Below, piece by piece: positions 6,794 to 17,500 of a stretch of 64,000 nucleotides of DNA (its first letter is position 1; every line of letters begins with the position of its first letter). Source of the stretch: Mycobacteroides sp. CBMA 271 (GTDB taxonomy: Bacteria; Actinomycetota; Actinomycetes; Mycobacteriales; Mycobacteriaceae); contig NZ_VTHB01000009.1 of NCBI RefSeq assembly GCF_009729205.1, positions 186,001 to 250,000 on the forward strand, read 5' to 3'. The notes under the pieces were generated by a model. That model was not told the DNA's origin and ran no database searches. It worked only from the letters and a program-made list of their open reading frames with translations. A program made the position numbers and the translations under genes.

Positions 6794-9790
6794 TCACGTG
6801 CGCGCGCCCTGCGTTGACTTCGCCGGCGAGCGCCGCACCTGCGACGGCCACCAGTTCGCCTTGCCCACCAGCGCCGCAATGGCCGGCACGGTGATGGTCC
6901 TTACGACGAAGGTATCCAACAAAATTCCCACGCCGATGACGAAGCCGCCCTGGACCACGATTCCGATGCTGGAGAAGAGCATGCCGCCCACCGATGCGGC
7001 AAAGATCAGCCCGGCCGCGGTGATGACGCCACCGGTGGAGCTCAGGGCGCGGATGATCCCGTAGCGCACACTGCTGGCCGACTCGTCGCGCATTCGCGAC
7101 ACAAAGAGCATGTTGTAGTCGGCTCCCACCGCGACCAGCACGACGAAGGCCAGCGGCGGCACCGTCCAGTGCAAATTCTGGCCGAGGATGACCTGGAAGG
7201 TCAGCACCCCGATGCCGATGGCAGCGAAATATGAAACCACTACCGAACCAACGAGATAGAGCGGGGCGACGAGCGACCGCAGCAGCACCATCAACGTCAG
7301 CAGCACGACGATCAGGGTCGCCGCGATGATGAATCGGATGTCTTGCTGGTAGTAGTCGCGGGTATCGCGCAACGCGGTGGGGAACCCGCCCATCGAGATG
7401 GTCGCGTCGGCGAGTGTGGTGTTCGGCTGGGCGCCCTTGGCGACGTCACTGATCTGGTTGACCTGGTCCATTGCCTCGGGGCTGAATGGGTTGAGCTTGG
7501 TCTGCACCAGGTACCGCACGGAGTGCCCGTCCGGAGAGATGAACGCCCGCGCGGCCCGTTGGAAGTCCGGGTTGTTCAGTACTTCGGCGGGGATGTTGAA
7601 TCCCGCCTGCGCTGGATCCGCGGCGTTGGTTTTCATCGTCAGCAGGAAGCTCGATGCCTGGTTAAGGCCGTTGACAATCACCTTGATTTGCCCGACGAGT
7701 TGATCCACGCCGCCAGCGATCTGTCGGCTGCCACCCGCCAGGCGGTCGGCGCCTTGGCGCAATTGGTTGAGTCCGGACTGCGGGCCGCCGGGCTTGTCCA
7801 GGCCCATGGCCTGGAGACCGTTGACGACGCTCAGGAGCGAGGCGTTCAGCTTGGTTACCGTCGTGGACAGGGTTGCCTTGTTGCCCTGGGAGTTCCCGAG
7901 CTGACGAGCGAGCCGTTCGATTTCGTCGAGATGGCCGCTGTTGCGCTCGCCGACGAGCCGCTCGAATTGCCCGCGGGTATTGCTGCACGAGTCGTCGGCA
8001 TCGCAGATCGGATTGCCTTGCAGTGCCGTCAGCACCGGGTTTATCCAGCCGAACATGTTCTTGGCGCTGGAGAAATTCCACCCCATATCGTTGGCCAGCG
8101 CGTTGATCTCATCGACGAGTTTGGCGGCGTTGTCCACGTTCTGCACCAGCTCGTCGCCGCCGGATTTGGTCTTCAGCGAGGCCGACGCGTCGAGCAGACT
8201 TTGCAGGCCGGGGACGATCTTGTTGAGCTGGGTGCGTAGATCGGCGAGGCTGCCGGCGAGGGTGTTGGCGCCCGAGGTGAGTCGATTGAGGTCGCTGCTG
8301 CGCTGGTTGATCTGGTTGGAGCCGTCGGCCAGCCGGTCACCGACGAGGCCCGCCTGGTAGGTGGCCCGGAACTCCGGCGGCACCTCACCGAGGGGGCGGG
8401 TGACCCCGCTGACCAGGCCGACGTTCGGCAGCTGGGCGACGCGAGAAGCCATCTGTTCCAGGTCGGCGAGGGCCTGTGGGGTACGCAGGTCACGCGGTGA
8501 CTGGATGAGGATGTACTCGGGGATGGATTGGCTGAGGGGGAAGTGGCGTTCCAGGGCGGTGTATCCGACCGAGCTCGGCGCCGACGGTGACACGGCCTTG
8601 CGGTCGTCGTAGTTGTAGTGCGCGAAGAGCGCGCCGCTTGCTAGCAGTGCCAACACGAGAAGACTGGCAGCCAGGTGTGCGATCGGTCTGCGGACGATGC
8701 GTATGCCGGAACGGCGCCAGAATCCGGCGGTCAGTTCGCGCCGCGGCTTGACCCAGCCACGTGGCCCGGCGAGCACCAGGATGGCGGGTAGCAGCGTCAT
8801 TCCGGAGAGGTATGCGACGCCGATCCCGATCGCAGAGGACACGCCGACCGTTTGGAACACGCCCATTTTGGCGAAGCTCAGGAGCAGGAAGGTGATGCCC
8901 ACCGTCGTCGCGGATGCGGTGATCACCTTGCCGATCGACATCATGGCGGCCTTGACGGCCTGGTGATACGTCTTACCTGCCCGTAGGTAATCGTGATATC
9001 GGCTGATCAGAAAGACCGCGTAATCCGTTCCGGCGCCGGCCAGTATCGCGCTCAAGAACACGATGGACTGATTCGAGACGCCCGCACCGGTCAGCTCGGA
9101 GTACCCGGCTACGACGGCCTGTGCGATCACCAGCGACGACCCAATGGTCACCAAGGGAAGCATCATCGTGAGCGCGCTGCGGTAAACCAGCAACAGCACG
9201 GCGAGTACCAGGATGGCGATGGCGAGTTCGATGGGCAGGCGATCCCGTTGGCCTGCGACGGTGAGGTCGGCGACGGTGGCCGCGGGACCGGTGATGTGCA
9301 CGGTCGCGGGACTGTTGGCGATGCTCTGCTGGATGATGCCGGAGACCTTGTTGTAGGACTCAAAGGCCTTGGGCGTCCCCAACTCTCCCGCGAGGCCCAC
9401 AGGTAGCACCCAGGTTTTGTTGTCCTCGCTGGTCAGGAATTTCCGCAATTCGGGTGTGCTGATGAAGTCCTGCACCGACACGACGTTTGTCAGGTCATGC
9501 CGCACCGCCTCGACCACCGCGCGGTAGGCGTCTGCGTCGGTGCGTCCCAGCCCGTTTTCGTTGATGAAAACGACCAGGAGCAGGTCGTCGTTGCTCGACT
9601 CGTGGAACGCCTCGGTCATCTTCTTGGCGGCGACACTTGACGGTGCATCGCTGGGCAAGATGGCGAGCGGATGCTTTTCCGCCATCTGGTTCAGGGACGG
9701 CAATGACAGCGGCAACGCGATTGCGAGCGCGACCCAGATGCCTATTACCGCCCATGGCCACCGAACCACGAGATCGGTCAGCCGTTGCAT
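6794..9790 (-). CDS. mmpL10: RND-family lipid transporter MmpL10
   Basis: 998-residue membrane protein with two MMPL repeats. Each has one N-terminal transmembrane helix, a large periplasmic loop and a bundle of five or so helices. The proton-relay Asp-Tyr pairs of the family are visible in GTDYAVFLISRYHDYL and GADYNMLFVSRMRDE. The first periplasmic loop has a long helical, Gln/Asn-rich stretch with hydrophobic heptads, typical of MmpL coiled coils. In TPP biosynthesis MmpL10 exports the diacyltrehalose precursor. It lies between papA3 (33-nt gap) and pe (47-nt gap) in the same operon and starts at ATG 9790. Confidence 0.92.
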   Translation of the reverse strand: MQRLTDLVVRWPWAVIGIWVALAIALPLSLPSLNQMAEKHPLAILPSDAPSSVAAKKMTEAFHESSNDDLLLVVFINENGLGRTDADAYRAVVEAVRHDLTNVVSVQDFISTPELRKFLTSEDNKTWVLPVGLAGELGTPKAFESYNKVSGIIQQSIANSPATVHITGPAATVADLTVAGQRDRLPIELAIAILVLAVLLLVYRSALTMMLPLVTIGSSLVIAQAVVAGYSELTGAGVSNQSIVFLSAILAGAGTDYAVFLISRYHDYLRAGKTYHQAVKAAMMSIGKVITASATTVGITFLLLSFAKMGVFQTVGVSSAIGIGVAYLSGMTLLPAILVLAGPRGWVKPRRELTAGFWRRSGIRIVRRPIAHLAASLLVLALLASGALFAHYNYDDRKAVSPSAPSSVGYTALERHFPLSQSIPEYILIQSPRDLRTPQALADLEQMASRVAQLPNVGLVSGVTRPLGEVPPEFRATYQAGLVGDRLADGSNQINQRSSDLNRLTSGANTLAGSLADLRTQLNKIVPGLQSLLDASASLKTKSGGDELVQNVDNAAKLVDEINALANDMGWNFSSAKNMFGWINPVLTALQGNPICDADDSCSNTRGQFERLVGERNSGHLDEIERLARQLGNSQGNKATLSTTVTKLNASLLSVVNGLQAMGLDKPGGPQSGLNQLRQGADRLAGGSRQIAGGVDQLVGQIKVIVNGLNQASSFLLTMKTNAADPAQAGFNIPAEVLNNPDFQRAARAFISPDGHSVRYLVQTKLNPFSPEAMDQVNQISDVAKGAQPNTTLADATISMGGFPTALRDTRDYYQQDIRFIIAATLIVVLLTLMVLLRSLVAPLYLVGSVVVSYFAAIGIGVLTFQVILGQNLHWTVPPLAFVVLVAVGADYNMLFVSRMRDESASSVRYGIIRALSSTGGVITAAGLIFAASVGGMLFSSIGIVVQGGFVIGVGILLDTFVVRTITVPAIAALVGKANWWPSQVRRSPAKSTQGART

Positions 9791-9823
9791 ATAGCCCTCA
9801 TCCTCACTCCGACAGTGCCCAAG

Positions 9824-11245
9824 CTACGCGACGCGTCCCCAGTGCCCGCTGTCAGCGACCCGTGCGCACACCGACGCCATCGCCTCCATGTAGCGGGTGG
9901 CCGACTTCTCGGCGACCGGGTTATCAGGATGCATGATCGCCATCACGGTGCCTTCGCCGTACCGGAAGATGTAGATGGTCAGCTGATAGGAGAACCGGCC
10001 GTCGGGGTAGATGCCGATGTTGTCGGCGAGACCCAGCTCGCCCGCCGCGAGGATGGCGTTAAGCGGTGCGGCGCCACCGTGGAAGAAGTTCGACACCGGA
10101 AAGTTTGGCTGCGGCCACTTCAGCCACGGCGCCAATTCCAACACCCGGTAGTACGGCACCCTGGACATGTCCAGGCTCGAATCGAAAGCCGTCTGCGCCG
10201 CGTATGCGGCATCGTTGAACGAGGTTGCCGCTATCGGTACGACGATCGGAATCAGGCCGGTGAACCAGCCCTGCGTCATGAAGTTGTCGCTTGCTGTACG
10301 CGAATCCCTCGGCGTGAGCCCGTAATACGTGAGGGCCCCGGTGAATTCGTGTTCCACCAGGCCGAGGCAGGCGAACAGACCCCCGACGAAGCGTGAGCCG
10401 GCAGTCCCGCAGGCCGACTCGAATCGCTCCGTCTGCTCCGGGCTCATCAGCGACAAGGAGGTCATGGTGCTGCGGGTCGATTCCGACGGGCTGCCGAGCG
10501 GAAGCGGGAACTCGGGAAAGCCTCCGTTGTTGTTCTCGGCGAAGTCGACCCACGCACGTACGCCGGGCGAGTCCAGGGTCAAGGTCGACGTGAATTCCCT
10601 TTCGCGAACACAGAAGTCGTCAAAGCTGCCGGCATCGGGAAGCACGAGTGGCTGGCCGCCGACACTCAATGCGGAGTACATTCCGTTGGCTTCCATCATC
10701 GTGGTGCCGATCAACGTTGCGTCTCCGTGCACGTGATCCATGGCCGCGAAGAACGTAAAGAAGGTTTCGTTCTGGATGATTCCGAAGGTGAAGCATCCCC
10801 ACTCCAGTGGGCTCGGGATGTTGGTGACGTGACTACGTATTTCATTGACCGTCATCTGGCCCTGGTCCACCGGTGCGAATTCGATGTCGTCCGGATCGCT
10901 GATCGTATGCCTGATGAACTCACCGTCATCGGTGCGTGCAAACCAACTGCGAAAAGTGTCATGCCGTCGCAGGTACGCGTTCAGGGCGTGGTCCATGGCG
11001 GAAATATCGCACTGGCCAGGCACATCGCAGCTCGCGATGATCTGCCGGGAAAAGTTAAGTCCCGCAACCGTTCGATCTTGGTAATTCCGAAGATGTTGGC
11101 TCTGCATGTAGCTGATGGGGACAGAACTCACGGGCGCCTGTCGCGCTTTGTCGGCTGCCGTCGCCGTGGGATGCCAGGAGGTCACCGAACCTTCGCTCAG
11201 TGACCATTCATCCAGTGCCCCAACCGTTATTGTGCCGATGCGCAA
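9824..11245 (-). CDS. papA3: Polyketide-associated acyltransferase PapA3
   Basis: 473-residue acyltransferase of the condensation-domain superfamily. The catalytic HxxxD motif is DHVHGDA, His171 to Asp175, and a DxGWF-like C-terminal region is replaced by FSYQLTIYIF. PapA3 enzymes acylate trehalose to mono- and diacyltrehalose, the substrate for MmpL10 and PE. Translation appears to start at TTG 11245, with a GAGAGGGG ribosome site 7 nt upstream, and the N-terminus IGTITVGALDEW resembles other Pap proteins. It is the first gene of the minus-strand operon and diverges from pks across a 298-bp region. Confidence 0.88.
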   Translation of the reverse strand: MRIGTITVGALDEWSLSEGSVTSWHPTATAADKARQAPVSSVPISYMQSQHLRNYQDRTVAGLNFSRQIIASCDVPGQCDISAMDHALNAYLRRHDTFRSWFARTDDGEFIRHTISDPDDIEFAPVDQGQMTVNEIRSHVTNIPSPLEWGCFTFGIIQNETFFTFFAAMDHVHGDATLIGTTMMEANGMYSALSVGGQPLVLPDAGSFDDFCVREREFTSTLTLDSPGVRAWVDFAENNNGGFPEFPLPLGSPSESTRSTMTSLSLMSPEQTERFESACGTAGSRFVGGLFACLGLVEHEFTGALTYYGLTPRDSRTASDNFMTQGWFTGLIPIVVPIAATSFNDAAYAAQTAFDSSLDMSRVPYYRVLELAPWLKWPQPNFPVSNFFHGGAAPLNAILAAGELGLADNIGIYPDGRFSYQLTIYIFRYGEGTVMAIMHPDNPVAEKSATRYMEAMASVCARVADSGHWGRVA

Positions 11246-11543
11246 AATACTGCCCCTCTCAATTACCCGGGCCCCGCGACCGGTAACACTCGTTGCCGGA
11301 CAACATACCCCTGGTTCGGCTCAGGGTGGTCCAGCGGCCGGAACTGGGAAAACCTATGCCGCACATGGCATACCTGCAATAACTAGAACTTTCGGTCCGG
11401 GCAATCGAAAATTCGGGTAACGGCCAAATGCCAAACTTGTTCGGCTAGAGTCGCGGTCGCACCCGATGATGCCCCAGGTCACATTTGTGCCTGACCACGT
11501 CGTGGGTCGCTTCTCTCACTCGCCGACGCAAGGAGGCCTCCGC
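11246..11543. promoter_or_regulatory. Divergent papA3/pks promoter region
   Basis: This 298-bp region separates the papA3 operon from pks and is noticeably more AT-rich around 11330-11450. It ends in an unusually strong ribosome site, AGGAGG at 11531-11536, 7 nt before the pks ATG at 11544. That site decides the pks start against the in-frame ATG 78 bases upstream. A TAGAGT hexamer near 11445 could be a -10 element but has no convincing -35. No palindrome of operator quality was found. Confidence 0.5.
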
Positions 11544-14500
11544 ATGGATTCCGCCGATCATCCCACCGAGCCAACCCCACGGTTTGCCATCATCGGTTAC
11601 GCAGCGCGTTTCCCCGGTGCCGCAGACACCGACGAGTTCTGGGATGTGCTGAGCGAAGGTCGGGACGCGATATCGGAGGTGCCCGCCGACCGCTGGGACG
11701 TCGATGAGTTCTTCGACCCGGAGCCCGGCACCCCCGGCAAGGTCGTGACCCGTCGCGCGGGCTTCGTGGATGACGTGACCGGATTCGACGCACCGTTCTT
11801 CGGCATGTCGACGCGTGAGGTCAGGTTGTTGGACCCGCAGCATCGGCTCCTGCTGGAGACGGCGTGGCGTGCCGTGGAGCATTCCGGCATCGCGCCAACG
11901 GATTTGGCTGAGACTAATAGCGGTGTATTCGTCGGCCTGGCCACCCACGACTATCTGGGAATGGCCTCCGACGAGCTGACATACCCCGAGATCGAGGCCT
12001 ACATGGCCATCGGTACCTCGAATGCCGCTGCGGCCGGCCGGATCAGCTACCGGTTGGGCTTGCAGGGTCCGGCGGTTGCCGTCGACACGGCGTGCAGCTC
12101 GTCATTGGTAGCAATCCATCAGGCATGCCAGGCGCTGCAATTGGGCGAGTGCGATCTCGCGCTGGCTGGTGGCGCGAACGTCTTGCTCACTCCCGCAACA
12201 ATGATCACATTCTCCAACGCGCACATGCTCGCGCCCGACGGCCGTTGCAAAACGTTCGATGCTGCCGCGGACGGCTATGTGCGTGGCGAGGGCTGCGGCG
12301 TCATCGTCGTCAAGCGCCTTGAGGATGCCATCCGCGACGGCGACCGGATTCGTGCCGTCATCCGTGGCAGCGCGATCAACCAGGACGGCGCATCGGGCGG
12401 GCTGACAGTGCCGAACGGCGTTGCCCAGCAACGAGTTATCGCCGATGCGCTCAAGCGTGCCGGAGTCGCACCCAGTGACGTCGGGTACCTGGAGGCACAT
12501 GGCACCGGGACATCGTTGGGTGACCCGATCGAGGCTCAGGCCGCCGGCGCGGCGTATGGCATCGGCCGCGACGCAGACCGGCCACTGTTGATCGGCTCGG
12601 CGAAGACGAACATCGGGCACTTGGAAGCGGCCGCGGGCATCGCGGGTGTCATCAAGGTCATCTTGTCGCTCGAGAATGAGTTACTGCCGCAGCACCTCCA
12701 CTTTCAGGAACCGTCGCCCCATATTCCCTGGGACCGGCTTCCGGTGGAGGTTGTCAAGGAGGCCACACCCTGGGAGCGCACCGACCGGCCACGTATCGCG
12801 GGAGTCAGCTCCTTCGGATTCGCCGGTACCAACGCGCACGTCATCCTCGAGGAAGCGCCGGTACCGGTCGAACAAGCCGCTGTCGAACCGGACGGGCATG
12901 AGGGGTTCAGCATTCTCCCGCTCTCGGCGCGGACACCCGCGGCCTTGGGGCACCTGGCCGATCAGTACCGCAGTTGGTTGAGTGCGCACCCGGAGGCCAC
13001 GTTGGCGGACGTGTGCTTCACGGCTGGAGTGGCGCGAGCGCACCTGGAGCACCGGGCCGCATTGGTGGTCAATTCCAGAGAGGCCGCTGTCGAGCTCCTC
13101 GGTGCTGTCGCAGAAGACCGCCCGGCGCCCGGTCTTGGCCGTGGTGAATCCCATGACAGACCGAAGACGGCGTGGCTCTTCACGGGCCAGGGCAGTCAGT
13201 ACCCCGGTATGGCCAAGGAGTTGTTCGATACCGAGCCGGTGTTCGCCGAAACGCTGCAACGGTGCGCGTCTGTGGTCGATGGCGTTCTCGAAAAGCCGTT
13301 ACTGGACGTGATTTTCGATGTGGACGGCCCGCAGAGCGAAGAGTCGCTGCGGCAGACGTCCTATGCGCAGCCCGCCCTGTTCGCGGTGGAGATGGGCTTG
13401 GCACGGCTTTGGCAGTCGTGGGGCTTCGAGCCGGACGTGGTGCTGGGTCACAGCGTCGGCCAGTACTCGGCGGCCTGCGTGGCGGGTGTGTTCAGTCTTG
13501 AGGACGGCGCGCGGCTGATGGCCGAGCGTGGTCGCCTGTTCGGCAGCCTGCCCGCAGGCGGCCGGATGGTCGCGGTCTTCGCGGATGCCGAGCGCGTCGA
13601 GGCCCTGAGCGATGAGTTCCCGAGCCTGTCGGTTGCCGCCTACAACGGCGCAAACACCGTACTGTCCGGTCCTGCAAAGGATTTGGAGAAAGCGGTCGCA
13701 GGCCTGGTGGCCGAAGGGGTCCGCTGCGACTTCCTGGAGACCAGCCATGCGTTCCATTCGGCGCTGCTGGAGCCGATCCTCGATGAATTCGAGTCGTACG
13801 CGAATCAGTTCACGTACAAGTCGCCACAGCGGATTTTGATCGACAACCGGACCGGTGCCGCGCTCGGTAGAAGTGTGAAACTCGATGGCGCCTACTGGCG
13901 TCGCCACGCGCGTCAACCGGTGGAATTCGCCAAGAGCGTGCAGACCCTCGCGGACATGAATTGCAAGGTGCTGCTTGAGATCGGCCCACAGCCGGTGCTC
14001 ACCGCCGCAGCCTTGCGGGCTTGGCCCGACCCGGCGACCACCCCGCGGGCGATAGCGTCCCTGCGTCGAAACACCGCGGACCACCGGCAGATCACCGAGG
14101 CCGCTGCCGACGCTTACGTGCTCGGACACGTGCCCGATTTCGGCGCCTTCCGACGCTCGGATGCGCGAAAGGTCGACCTGCCCACCTATCCGTTCGAGCA
14201 TCGCCAGTACTGGTACCGCGAGAACCGAGAAACTCCTAACCAACAACAGCATGTTGTCGGACCGCGTACCGAAACCGTCCGCCTCCTCGAGGACGGGCGG
14301 ATCGACGAACTCGCGGCCCTGCTCGGCGGTGCACAGACCGATGCACAGACCCTGACTGTCCTGACCAAGCTTGCGGCCCAACATAACCAGCAGCGGACAA
14401 CCCAGTCCATCGCGGACGATCGCTACGAATTCCGTTGGGAGAAGGCGGTTAATCCGCTCTCCGGTGCGAACGCCGCAGCGGAATTCACCTGGCTGCTCGT

Positions 14501-17500
14501 CGGTGACGATTCTCCCGCCGTCGCTCCGTTGGTCGACGCGCTGACCGCGCGCGGGCAGCAGCATCGGATCCTCGGGTTGCCGGTGTCCGACGCGGACGAG
14601 GAAGCGTTTGCAGACGTATTGCGGGTCACGGCAGCCGATGGTTCGGCGGCCGGAAGAGACCTGCGCATCGTGCATGTCGGGGCCCTCGACGTCGCGGGTG
14701 CATCCTCGGCGCCGTCGCTGCTGCGGATGCAGCACCAGATCCTGGGCGGAATTCGGCGACTCTTCCGCGCCGCGGTTGCCGCCGAGCTGAGGGCACCCAT
14801 CTGGGTGGTGACCCGGGGTGCGCAACACGTCACCGACGCCGACGTCGTGGCACCGGAGCAGAGTGCCCTGTGGGGCTTTGGCCGCGCCGCGGCTCTGGAA
14901 CTTCCGCACATGTGGGGTGGACTCGCCGACCTGTCTGATGGCGCCGGGGCGAGCGAAGCGACGGGAAGAGACACCGCCGACGAATGGTCGCAGTTCATCA
15001 CGCGGACCACCGCCTCGAGTGACTCGGCGGTCAGGGAAGACCAGATCGCGCTGCGAGGTCAAGCGGCCTACGTTCCCCGGCTGGTTCGACGCGAGGCGCT
15101 GCCGAGTGGCAAGTCGCTGGAGTTGCGCGATGGCGCCACGTATTTGGTGACCGGCGGACTCGGCGCGATCGGGCTGGAGATCGCCGGGTACCTGGCGGCG
15201 AACGGCGCCAAGAATCTCGTGCTGACGAGCCGGCGCGAGCCGAATGACGCCGCGCGGCAGCGTATCGACGCACTGAGCGCGCAGTACGGCTGCGAGGTAC
15301 GGGCCATCACCGCCGACGTCGCCGACGCACACGACGTTGCTCGTCTGTTGGCGGGCGTGCGGGCCGAGTTACCGCCGTTGGCGGGCATCGTGCACGCCGC
15401 CGGCGAGATCGGCACCACCCCGCTGAGCGACCTCGACTTCGAATCCCAGCAAGCAGAAGTCGACCGCGTCTTCGCCGGGAAGGTGTGGGGTGCATGGTAT
15501 TTGAGCGAAGCCATCTTGGATCGGGAAGCCGGTCTCAAGCTCGACTTCTTCATCAACACCTCTTCCATCGCCTCGGTGTGGGGTGGCTTCGGTCAGACTG
15601 CGTACAGCGCGGCGAATGCCTTCCTGGACGGGCTGGCATGGCGTCTGCGCGAGCAGGGAATCGCCGGTACCAGCGTCAACTTCGGGCCTTGGTCGGCGGG
15701 CATGGCGGATGAGGAATCCCGCGCGCGACTACAGCAGCGCGGGATCAAGACGTTGTCACCCGCCGATGCGTTGGCCGGCCTGGCTGATGTCGTGGCGGGA
15801 TCCGCAGGACTGGGCGCCGCGCATGGAGTGGTGGCCCGCATCGACTGGGCCCGTTTCCTGCCGCTGTTCCAGCAGACGGGGAGACGCGCATTCCTGACAG
15901 AGTTGGAGCGCGAGGTGCCCTCCCCGTTGAACGGAGTGGGGTCGTCTGCGTCGTTGTCCGGAAAGACCCGGCTTGTTGAGCGGCTTACCAATGCCCCAGT
16001 GCAGCAGCGCAAGAAGCTCCTCACGGACTACCTGCGCGAAGCCGTGGCAGAGGTGACACGCGTCGATGCGGCCGAGATCCGGGAGGACGCCGGGTTCTTC
16101 GATCTCGGTATGGATTCGTTGATGGCCGTCGAACTGCGTAGCCGCATGGAACAGGGCGTGGGTGCGGAGATACCCGTCACCCTGGTGATGGATCATCCCC
16201 GGATTTCCGATGTTGCCGACTACCTGCTCGGTGAGGTGCTCGGTCTTAACGAGCAGGCCAAGCAGGCGCCGCAGCTGGCGGCGGTGACAACACGCACCGA
16301 CGAACCGATCGCGATCGTCGCCGTGTCCTGCCGTTTCCCCGGTGCACCCAACCCGGAAGCGTTCTGGGAGTTGCTGTCTGGCGGCGTCGACGCTATCCGG
16401 GAAGTGCCGGAGGACCGCTTCGACATCGACGAGTACTACGACCCCGATCCGGAGGTCGCGGGTAAGACGTACACGCGCTTCGGCGGATTCCTGGACGGCA
16501 TCGATGGATTCGATCCCGAGTTCTTTGGCATCTCCCCGCGCGAGGCCGTCTGGATCGAGCCGCAGCAGCGGTTGATGCTGGAAACGGTATGGGAGGGCCT
16601 AGAAAGAGCCGGCTACGCGCCGGCGGCGTTGCGCGGCAGCCGAACCGGCATCTTCGCGGGGGTGGGCGCCAACGAGTATGCGCACCTGCTGTCCTCCGAG
16701 TCGATCGACAAGATCGAGCCCTACTTCATCACCGGCAACGCGCTCAACGCGATTTCGGGACGGGTTGCCTTCGCGCTCGGATTGGAGGGCCCGGCGGTCG
16801 CCGTCGATACCGCATGCAGTTCGGCGTTGGTGGCCGTCCATCAGGCCGTCCAGGCCCTGCACTCGGGTGACTGTGACTTGGCGCTCGCCGGCGGCGTGAA
16901 TGTGCTGCTGAGCCCGGTGACCGTCATTGCCGCCTCGCGCGCGAGGATGCTGTCGCCCGTCGGACGCTGCAAGACCTTCGACGCCTCCGCTGACGGCTAC
17001 GTGCGCAGCGAGGGCTGCGGAATTCTCGTGCTCAAGAGGCTGAGCGACGCGGAGCGCGATGGGGACCGAGTGCTGGCCGTGATTCCCGCCAGCGCGGTGA
17101 ACCAGGACGGTGCCTCCAGTGGACTTACAGTCCCTAACGGCGGTGCGCAGCAACGACTTATCGGCGCAGTGCTGGCCCGTGCGGGCCTGACGGGTGGAGA
17201 CGTCGACTACCTCGAGGCGCACGGAACGGGCACCCCGCTAGGCGATCCGATCGAGGTACAGGCGGCCGCGGCGGCCTACGGCGTCTCGCGTGACGCGGAC
17301 CGGCCGCTGCTGATGGGATCGGTGAAATCCAATATCGGTCACACCGAATCGGCCTCCGGCGCAGCGGGTCTGATCAAGGTCGTGCTGTCACTACAGAACG
17401 AGGTATTGCCGCAGAGCCTGCACTTCGACCAGCCGTCTCCACACATCCCATGGGACTCGCTGTCCGTGCGCGTCGTAGATAAGGCCATTCCCTGGCAGGC

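Noticed and set aside
13299..15332. A 677-codon open frame on the minus strand inside pks
   Set aside because: It runs antisense to unmistakable AT and KR domain sequence, is Arg/His/Gly-rich with no domain pattern, and is explained by high GC third-position bias.
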